Source of the DNA: Dehalococcoidia bacterium
GTDB taxonomy: Bacteria; Chloroflexota; Dehalococcoidia; GIF9; UBA5629
Reading direction: 5' to 3'
DNA: 5,754 nucleotides
Assembly: GCA_014384515.1 (NCBI GenBank)
Contig: JACNFS010000074.1
Location: forward strand, 1-5,754
A program made the position numbers and the translations under genes. The notes under the pieces were generated by a model. It had not been told where the DNA came from. It saw only the letters and a list, made by a program, of their open reading frames with translations, and did no database searches. This document shows, piece after piece, positions 1 to 5,754 of the stretch. Within the stretch, counting starts at the first letter, position 1. Each line of letters opens with the position of its first letter.

Positions 1-701
1 AGAAGGAGCAGGTTTTGGGCGGTCAGTTGCTCATGGCTGCCATTCCGCCAGGCAAAGAGGAACTAGCCACCACAACCAGATTTCTTAGCTTACAGCTTTC
101 TAAGTTGGGAGTGGAAGTCAGGGTAGGCCAAAGGGCCACCGTTGAGTCTATCACTGAGATGAGGCCTGAGGCCGTGGTGGTAGCTACCGGGTCGTCAACG
201 GTGCGTCCGGATATTGTGGGGGCAAGCTTGCCTCATGTGGCCATGGCCAGAGATGTTATCATGGATAGGAAGGCGGTTGGGCAGAAGGTAGTGGTTGTGG
301 GCGGTGGGCGTGTGGGCTGCGAGACGGCGGAGCTTCTTGTAAGCCGGGCCAAAGAAGTCACTCTGGTTAGGATGACCGGTCACGGTCGCCTGGCTGGCGA
401 CATGGGCGTAATGACAAGAAGGCAATTCTTGGCCAAGCTGCGCCAATCCCCGATAGCTATCGAGGCCCATAGCCCTGTGGAGAGGATAACCAGAGAAGGT
501 GTCATCATTGGCAAGGACGGACAATCTGTCTTGGTCGAGGCGGATAGCGTGGTGTTGGCCCCAGCGCCGGGCTCTGATAACCAATTGGCAGAGCAGCTGA
601 AGGGCCTGGTCCCTGAACTGCATATCATTGGTGACTCTGCCGAGCCTCGTGGCATCGCTGACGCCATCCATGAAGGCTTCCGAGTCGCCTGCGAACTCTA
701 G
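1..701 (+). CDS. NADH:flavin oxidoreductase / 2,4-dienoyl-CoA (2-enoate) reductase-like, C-terminal part
   Basis: The gene enters from the left edge. The open frame runs from base 3 with no start and ends at TAG 699-701, giving 232 visible residues, about the last third of a family usually near 650 residues. What is visible is the FAD/NAD(P)-binding half. It opens with LGGQLLMAAIPPGKEEL, typical just after the FAD site of FadH, 2-enoate reductase and trimethylamine dehydrogenase relatives. A VVVATGS motif follows, then a dinucleotide-binding VVVVGGGRVGCETAELL near visible residues 95-111. Near the end is HIIGDSAEPRGIADAIHEGF, the FAD-binding GD motif. By family knowledge the missing N-terminal part would be an FMN-binding TIM barrel plus a [4Fe-4S] site, and the enzyme would use NAD(P)H to reduce C=C bonds of enoates or enoyl-CoAs, or a related substrate. 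The TTG at 15 is an internal Leu codon, not a start. Family assignment is strong; the substrate is unknown. Confidence 0.9.
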   Translation, partial: KEQVLGGQLLMAAIPPGKEELATTTRFLSLQLSKLGVEVRVGQRATVESITEMRPEAVVVATGSSTVRPDIVGASLPHVAMARDVIMDRKAVGQKVVVVGGGRVGCETAELLVSRAKEVTLVRMTGHGRLAGDMGVMTRRQFLAKLRQSPIAIEAHSPVERITREGVIIGKDGQSVLVEADSVVLAPAPGSDNQLAEQLKGLVPELHIIGDSAEPRGIADAIHEGFRVACEL

Positions 702-748
702 CCAGAAGATCGGGGATAATGAGACCAATTGTTGTTAGCACGCTCCTG

Positions 749-778
749 TTGACGTGGGAGGATCGTCTTTGTCATAAT
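749..778 (+). promoter_or_regulatory. Predicted sigma70-type promoter of the Fe-S/FAD operon
   Basis: A -35 element TTGACG (749-754, 5 of 6 consensus) and a -10 element CATAAT (773-778, 5 of 6) are separated by 18 bases. They lie in the gap between the flavin reductase stop and the first operon gene. Transcription would begin near 785 and leave a leader of only about 20 bases carrying the ribosome binding site. This suggests the three-gene module can be transcribed separately from the upstream reductase, although no terminator hairpin is visible after 701, so read-through is also possible. It is a prediction from consensus matching only. Confidence 0.55.
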
Positions 779-788
779 GTAGCGTTGG

Positions 789-795
789 AAGGAGG
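789..795 (+). promoter_or_regulatory. Strong ribosome binding site
   Basis: AAGGAGG, a full Shine-Dalgarno core, sits 8 bases before ATG 804 and fixes the start of the first operon gene. Confidence 0.85.
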
Positions 796-803
796 ATATT
801 CGT

Positions 804-1877
804 ATGCTTGAACTAAAATTTGACAAATCAAAATGTGCAGACTGTAAAGCGGTTAGCTGCCTTGTCAAGTGCCAGTATATGGATTTTGACAAAGACACGG
901 CGAAAGTAGAATGGCAGAAGGTAATCGATGGCGAAGATTGTCGCGTACTGCACGATTGCGTAACATGTTACTCGTGCGAGGAATACTGTCCCTTTGGAAA
1001 CCATCCGTTCTACTTAATCGTCGAGCGGCAGGAAGAGAAGGGCATATTACCTGCACCGAGGCCTGTCATCACCATGTGGATCAACCAGTGCCAACCAGTA
1101 GGAAGGTTCATGGTGGGGAAAGTCGAGGAGAAGGCATTATCGTACTGCTTCTTACCAATATTCAATGAGTTGGTTAAGGGGAAGCTTTTTGACGGTATTT
1201 GGCCGTCTATGATTTTCGGTCAGGAGTTCTTCTGCAACGCTGTTTACCTGCATTATGCCAGGATGTCGGTAATAAAAGACAGGCTTCCCAAGATAGTGGA
1301 AAACATCGCCAAACAGGGAATCAAGGAACTCGTATGTCTCCACGACGAATGCTATGGCACCTTCACCTCGATTGCGCTGGCCTACGGTATCGAAGTGCCA
1401 TTCAAGCCCATTCATTACTACGAATATCTACATGATAGGCTAAAGGAACTTAAAGCGGAAATAAAGCCGTTGAACGTTAAGGCGGCCTACCAGAGGAATT
1501 GCTCAGCCCGACTTATCCCGGAGACAGACCACTTTGTGGACGACATATTCGGCCTAATCGGGGTTGAGAGAGTTAAACGGGAGTACGACGGGGAGAATGG
1601 TCTGTGTTGTGCTGAGCTTATCAGGATGTCAAAAGGCCCCAAGCTGGCAGATGATGTGCAGAAAAGGAATGTAGACGACATGGTGAAGTTTGGAGCCGAA
1701 TACTGCGTATTCAACTGCCCGGCTTGTTATGATTCCTTGGTTGAGAGGGTGATGAGAGCTGGCATAAAGCCAATCCGAATGATTGACCTATGCAAAGTGG
1801 CAATAGGGGAAGAGCAGTCTCAAAAACCAGCGCTGGAAGGTATGCCAGTACTGAAAGCAGCAATGGAGGGTAAGTAA
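804..1877 (+). CDS. Fe-S protein with two N-terminal 4Fe-4S motifs and a C-terminal CCG (HdrB/HdrD-like) domain
   Basis: This 357-residue, apparently soluble electron-transfer protein has two ferredoxin-type cysteine sets near the N-terminus. C11, C14, C19 and C23 follow C-x2-C-x4-C-x3-C; C52, C55, C58 and C62 follow C-x2-C-x2-C-x3-CP. An extra Cys is at 46. The C-terminal half has a cysteine-rich CCG domain: C233, C268-C269, then C305PAC308, with spacing C-x34-CC-x35-CxxC, as in heterodisulfide reductase HdrB/HdrD, GlpC and LutA. The usual Gly of CCG is Ala270. The middle region (about 85-225) looks like a first CCG domain that has lost its CC pair; only VCLHDECYGTF, near 177-188, recalls its CxxC end. 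By family knowledge CCG domains bind a non-cubane [4Fe-4S] cluster or a similar centre. The gene opens a tight operon: its stop is one base before the next ATG. It probably carries electrons from the FAD oxidase encoded next. No exact gene name is justified. Confidence 0.85.
   Translation: MLELKFDKSKCADCKAVSCLVKCQYMDFDKDTAKVEWQKVIDGEDCRVLHDCVTCYSCEEYCPFGNHPFYLIVERQEEKGILPAPRPVITMWINQCQPVGRFMVGKVEEKALSYCFLPIFNELVKGKLFDGIWPSMIFGQEFFCNAVYLHYARMSVIKDRLPKIVENIAKQGIKELVCLHDECYGTFTSIALAYGIEVPFKPIHYYEYLHDRLKELKAEIKPLNVKAAYQRNCSARLIPETDHFVDDIFGLIGVERVKREYDGENGLCCAELIRMSKGPKLADDVQKRNVDDMVKFGAEYCVFNCPACYDSLVERVMRAGIKPIRMIDLCKVAIGEEQSQKPALEGMPVLKAAMEGK
1865..1870 (+). promoter_or_regulatory. Ribosome binding site inside the preceding gene
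   Basis: GGAGGG overlaps the last codons of the upstream Fe-S gene and lies 8 bases before ATG 1879. It supports that start and suggests translational coupling. Confidence 0.7.
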
Positions 1878-1878
1878 T

Positions 1879-3261
1879 ATGAGTGACATCCATGAGGATC
1901 TAGCTAGGATAGTCGGCAAGAATTGGGTTTCAAGCCAGAAAGAAGAGCGATACTTATACGGCCGAGACCCTGGCCTGATGCCACCACATGAGCCAGAATA
2001 TGTGGTGATGCCCAAGACAACTGAAGAGGTACAGGAGATAGTGAAGCTGGCAAACCGGGAGAAAGTGCCGGTGGTTCCCAAGGGCGCCGGTTTGTCGCTA
2101 ACCGGCCTGGTTATTCCTCAGAGGGGTGGGATCCTGCTGGACATGAAAAGGATGGACAAGATTCTGGAGGTGAACGACAAAGCCGGATATGTCATCGTTG
2201 AAGGCGGTACCACCCACGCCACACTGAAAAGCCACCTAATGAAGCATTATCCCCACCTGAGACATAGCATGCCTGACTCACCACCGATAGCAACGATAGT
2301 AGCCAATGCGGTGATACATGGACAGGGGCGTTTGACCCAACAACATGGCTTCAACTCGGACATGGTTAGCGGATTGGAAGTTGTGTTGGGGACGGGGGAG
2401 CTTTGCAGAATCGGCTCGTGTGCGGTGTCCCAATATTGGTTCTCAAAAGGGCCTCCAATGCCTGATTTGACCGGACTGTTCTTGGGATGGTTTGGTACCA
2501 CAGGCGTAATCACCAAGCTGGGTATGAAGCTTTATCCGTGCAAGAAGATCAGAGATGCTATGATGTTCTTAACCGACAGAGCAGACCTAGTCCCAGATAT
2601 CATGCGCAAACTTGGTCGGACTGAGATGATGGAAGATATAGTTTCCTCGTTTGCACCACTGCCGCTGAGGCTTAAGGGGAATTTCAACATACTGATAATC
2701 ATAACCGGGGACTCGGAGGAAGAGGTTGAGTTCAAGCGGAAGATGGCCTGGGATACACTTTGGGAGTATTTCGAAAGCCGTGATGGCGGCTTCCTGAGTG
2801 TGCCCCCGGATATGAAACCAGCCCTCCTGGCCATGCCGTCAAAGGATACAACCAGATTTGCTGACACGAGCAAGGGAGGCGGATTTGAATACAGCGGGCC
2901 TATCACTCCAATTGAGAAATATCCGGAGTTTATTGCAAAACTGGAAGAATTGGCTTCCAAGTATAAACTGTTCTATGCTTCCTCAGCGCGAGTCATTGAT
3001 GGGGGGCACTCGATGATGTTTTCCTTCTCTTATACGTTCAATCGGGCCGATCCTGATTCGATGGTGAGGGTTAAGACAGCCCTGGATGAAGCCGCCGAGT
3101 TCGCTCTGGAGCAAGGAGGGGTCATCTGGAAGCCGAACATAGACGAACAGAAAATGGTAATGGAAAGGATGGATCCAAACACGCTTAAGCTCATGATGAA
3201 GCTGAAAGAGCTCTTGGACCCCAACGGAATCATGAATCCAGGAAATTGGGAGGCAAAATAA
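1879..3261 (+). CDS. FAD-linked oxidase of the VAO/GlcD superfamily
   Basis: This 460-residue flavoprotein has a length typical for GlcD-type dehydrogenases. The N-terminal FAD-binding domain (about 40-220) shows the pyrophosphate loop VPKGAGLSLTGLVIPQRGG at 66-84, then ILLDMKRMDKILEV, EGGTTHATL near 108-116, and the closing FGTTGVITKLGMKLYP at 205-220. The C-terminal substrate domain (about 225-455) ends in the family signature DPNGIMNPG at 447-455. By family knowledge these enzymes oxidise hydroxy acids, alcohols or phenols and pass electrons through FAD to an Fe-S partner. Two partners are encoded immediately on either side. Where GlcD and D-lactate dehydrogenases carry GEHGIG after a 'GG' turn, this protein reads GGVIWKPN (413-420), and the HxGDGNxH-like site is replaced by IDGGHSMMF around 373-381. 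The substrate is therefore probably not simple glycolate or D-lactate. No signal peptide or membrane segment is evident. The family is secure; the reaction is not. Confidence 0.87.
   Translation: MSDIHEDLARIVGKNWVSSQKEERYLYGRDPGLMPPHEPEYVVMPKTTEEVQEIVKLANREKVPVVPKGAGLSLTGLVIPQRGGILLDMKRMDKILEVNDKAGYVIVEGGTTHATLKSHLMKHYPHLRHSMPDSPPIATIVANAVIHGQGRLTQQHGFNSDMVSGLEVVLGTGELCRIGSCAVSQYWFSKGPPMPDLTGLFLGWFGTTGVITKLGMKLYPCKKIRDAMMFLTDRADLVPDIMRKLGRTEMMEDIVSSFAPLPLRLKGNFNILIIITGDSEEEVEFKRKMAWDTLWEYFESRDGGFLSVPPDMKPALLAMPSKDTTRFADTSKGGGFEYSGPITPIEKYPEFIAKLEELASKYKLFYASSARVIDGGHSMMFSFSYTFNRADPDSMVRVKTALDEAAEFALEQGGVIWKPNIDEQKMVMERMDPNTLKLMMKLKELLDPNGIMNPGNWEAK
3248..3253 (+). promoter_or_regulatory. Ribosome binding site that decides the start of the HdrD-like gene
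   Basis: GGGAGG lies within the last codons of the FAD oxidase gene, 7 bases before ATG 3261. It rules in favour of ATG 3261 over the in-frame TTG at 3246, whose first bases overlap this site. The stop and start overlap as TAATG, which indicates translational coupling. Confidence 0.75.
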
Positions 3262-4421
3262 TGCAGCAATATGCTAGCCAAATCCACAGATGCTTTAGAT
3301 GCGGGTACTGTAAGTTCCCTACTGACTATTCGAGCTTCAATTGTCCTTCCTACAGAAGGTTCCGCTTTGATAGCTATTCCACCGGCGGAAGGTTGTGGCT
3401 CATCTATGCTTGGTTAAAGGGTGAAGTCGAGTGGTCTGAGCACCTTGCGGACATTCTATACGCTTGCACAACGTGCAAGAACTGCACCGAGCAGTGTCCG
3501 ATGAAGTTCGCAGGAGACATCGTTGACTGGATTGTCGGAGCCAGAAGCGACATGGTTGAGAAGGGCAAGATACCACCGCGGGTAGCGCGTTTCTTCGAGG
3601 CCGTCCATGGATATGGAAATCCGTTGAAGTTGCTCAGGAGTGACAGGGATGCCTGGGCTGATGGCACAAAGAGATATGAGCCGGGTGACGAATACCTTTT
3701 CTACGTGGGTTGTCTCGGCTCATACGATGAGAATGCGCAGAAGATGTCTAAGAGCCTTGCCGAGTTGTTGAACAAGGCAGGAGTATCCTTTGGAATTCTG
3801 GGCAGCGAAGAGGAGTGCTGTGGTAACGAGATATATATGCTTGGTGAAATGGGGCTATTTCAGGTATTGGCTGAAAAGAACACTCAACAATTCAAGGAGC
3901 TTGGTGTAAAAAAGATAGTCACACTCTCACCACATGCCTATAATGTTATGAGAAACAATTACTCCGCAGCAGGGGCGAACTTCCAAGTGTATCATTATAC
4001 TCAGCTGCTATCCGATTTGATTAAGAAAAACAAGATAAAACTCTCGCAGAACAAGGCTAAAGTCACTTATCAGGACCCTTGTTTCCTCGGCAGGTATAAC
4101 AAAATATATGATGAACCGAGGCAGATCTTGCAAAGCATCCCGGGAATTGAACTGATAGAGATGGAAAGAAATCGACAAGATGCTTTCTGCTGTGGCGGCG
4201 GCAGCGGCAACTTTGTTATGGACCTCTTGGCGGGAAGCGAAGACAGTCCCGGCAGAGTCAGAGTCAGAGAAGCCTATGAGACTGGAGCTGATACCTTAGC
4301 AGTTGCCTGTCCCAGCTGTTTGACAATTTTCACGGATGCCGTAAAAACTGAAGACCTAGACGAGAAGTTGACTGTTAAGGGCATTTCCCAGATTGTGATG
4401 GAATCCTTATCTTCCAAGTAG
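3261..4421 (+). CDS. HdrD-like Fe-S oxidoreductase (two 4Fe-4S motifs plus tandem CCG domains)
   Basis: From ATG 3261 the product is 386 residues. The N-terminus has C11, C14, C17 and C28-Pro, then C69, C72, C75 and C79-Pro, a two-cluster ferredoxin module as in HdrD/GlcF-type proteins. Two CCG domains follow. The first has C151 and C186-C187-G188, but where CxxC is expected 35 residues later it reads S223-P-H-A226, so both cysteines are lost. The second is complete: C274 in DPCFLGRYN, C310-C311-GGG, and C350PSC353. By family knowledge such proteins relay electrons between a flavoprotein and a thiol, quinone or other carrier; an intact CCG site can hold a non-cubane [4Fe-4S] cluster. No membrane helix is visible, so any membrane link would need another protein. 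It is the last gene of the operon, translationally coupled to the FAD oxidase, and ends 14 bases from the convergent gap gene. The exact electron acceptor is unknown. Confidence 0.88.
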   Translation: MQQYASQIHRCFRCGYCKFPTDYSSFNCPSYRRFRFDSYSTGGRLWLIYAWLKGEVEWSEHLADILYACTTCKNCTEQCPMKFAGDIVDWIVGARSDMVEKGKIPPRVARFFEAVHGYGNPLKLLRSDRDAWADGTKRYEPGDEYLFYVGCLGSYDENAQKMSKSLAELLNKAGVSFGILGSEEECCGNEIYMLGEMGLFQVLAEKNTQQFKELGVKKIVTLSPHAYNVMRNNYSAAGANFQVYHYTQLLSDLIKKNKIKLSQNKAKVTYQDPCFLGRYNKIYDEPRQILQSIPGIELIEMERNRQDAFCCGGGSGNFVMDLLAGSEDSPGRVRVREAYETGADTLAVACPSCLTIFTDAVKTEDLDEKLTVKGISQIVMESLSSK

Positions 4422-4435
4422 CGTAAGCTGCCGCT

Positions 4436-5587
<1,152 letters not shown>

Positions 5588-5595
5588 AGACAGAA

Positions 5596-5754
5596 TTAGT
5601 CCTTATTATAGCTTGCTCTTACCTTAGTTCCAATCCCCCCTCTTATATTCCATTCCGCCACGATGTCCATTCTCTTGGGCTTCACAGCATTGACCAGGTC
5701 ATCCAGTATTCGGTTGGTTGCCTCCTCATAGAATGTTTCGACCATTCTGTAGCT
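5596..5754 (-). CDS. queF: QueF-type NADPH-dependent 7-cyano-7-deazaguanine reductase, C-terminal fragment
   Basis: The gene enters from the right edge on the minus strand. The frame is open from 5754 to TAA at 5598-5596 and gives 52 visible residues. The fragment contains MVETFYEEATNRILDDLV followed by KPKRMDIVAEWNIRGGIGTK. This resembles the end of short-type (YkvM-like) QueF: an F-[YH]-E-x-x-x-N-x-I-x-x-D-L helix and then a beta-strand with RGGI. By family knowledge QueF reduces preQ0 to preQ1 using NADPH in queuosine tRNA-modification biosynthesis. The catalytic Cys and Asp lie upstream of the window edge and cannot be checked. The gene ends only 8 bases before the palindromic repeat and is followed by gap on the same strand, so the repeat may act as its 3' processing or termination structure. 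Confidence 0.8.
   Translation of the reverse strand, partial: SYRMVETFYEEATNRILDDLVNAVKPKRMDIVAEWNIRGGIGTKVRASYNKD
5605..5633 (-). promoter_or_regulatory. Possible promoter of gap inside the 3' end of queF
   Basis: On the minus strand a perfect -10 TATAAT (5610-5605) lies 17 bases after TTGGAA (5633-5628, 4 of 6 of the -35 consensus). Both fall within the last codons of queF; the TATAAT is part of its Ser-Tyr-Asn codons, so a chance match is possible. If it is active, transcription would start near 5598 and the roughly 150-base leader would contain the whole palindromic repeat. Confidence 0.4.

Noticed and set aside
15..17. TTG as a start codon of a 228-residue protein
   Set aside because: The frame stays open to the left edge, the upstream codons (Lys-Glu-Gln-Val) fit the family, and the protein would lack its catalytic domain. 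This is a gene cut by the window edge.
195..728. 177-codon open frame on the minus strand opposite the flavin reductase
   Set aside because: It lies antisense to a clearly recognisable enzyme, and its translation shows no known domain.
702..748. Possible terminator after the flavin reductase gene
   Set aside because: No GC-rich hairpin followed by a T-run is visible in this stretch.
2532..2960. 142-codon open frame on the minus strand opposite the FAD oxidase
   Set aside because: It is antisense to a gene with strong family motifs; its serine-rich, low-information translation is typical of a shadow frame.
3246..3248. TTG as the start of the HdrD-like gene
   Set aside because: ATG 3261 has a GGGAGG site at the correct distance and forms a TAATG coupling with the preceding gene; the TTG itself lies at this ribosome binding site.

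Overview
The window holds six coding regions, two of them cut by the window edges, and one composite palindromic repeat. The organism looks like an anaerobic bacterium: an old-yellow-enzyme-type flavin/Fe-S reductase (C-terminal part only) is followed by a three-gene redox module built on the cysteine-rich CCG domain of heterodisulfide reductase. The mixed set, with clear Shine-Dalgarno sites and a 'GTCATTGCGAG...' repeat common in uncultured anaerobes, would suit Chloroflexota (Dehalococcoidia-like) or deltaproteobacterial-type genomes. This taxonomic guess is weak, because no 16S or lineage marker is present.

Layout on the plus strand: the end of a 2,4-dienoyl-CoA/2-enoate reductase-like oxidoreductase (to 701); a 102-base gap with a good sigma70-type promoter (749-778) and a strong ribosome binding site; then a tightly packed operon. 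The operon encodes an Fe-S protein with two N-terminal [4Fe-4S] motifs and a C-terminal CCG domain (804-1877), an FAD-linked oxidase of the VAO/GlcD superfamily (1879-3261), and a second, HdrD-like Fe-S protein (3261-4421). The last start codon overlaps the preceding stop as TAATG.

Layout on the minus strand, convergent with the operon across only 14 bases: class I glyceraldehyde-3-phosphate dehydrogenase (4436-5449). It is preceded by a 146-base gap filled mostly by a nested inverted repeat (5480-5587), and then by the C-terminal 52 codons of a QueF-type 7-cyano-7-deazaguanine reductase (5596-5754), which enters from the right edge.

How the genes may work together: the FAD protein would oxidise an organic acid or alcohol and pass electrons to the two Fe-S/CCG proteins. 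This resembles GlcDF or LutAB logic, but with two Hdr-like partners and no visible membrane segment. Two details argue against a simple glycolate or D-lactate dehydrogenase: the FAD protein lacks the GEHGIG-type C-terminal motif of the GlcD/Dld family, and each Fe-S partner keeps only its C-terminal CCG site intact. The substrate and the electron acceptor cannot be read from the sequence. The gap and queF genes are housekeeping neighbours (glycolysis and queuosine biosynthesis) with no evident link to the module.
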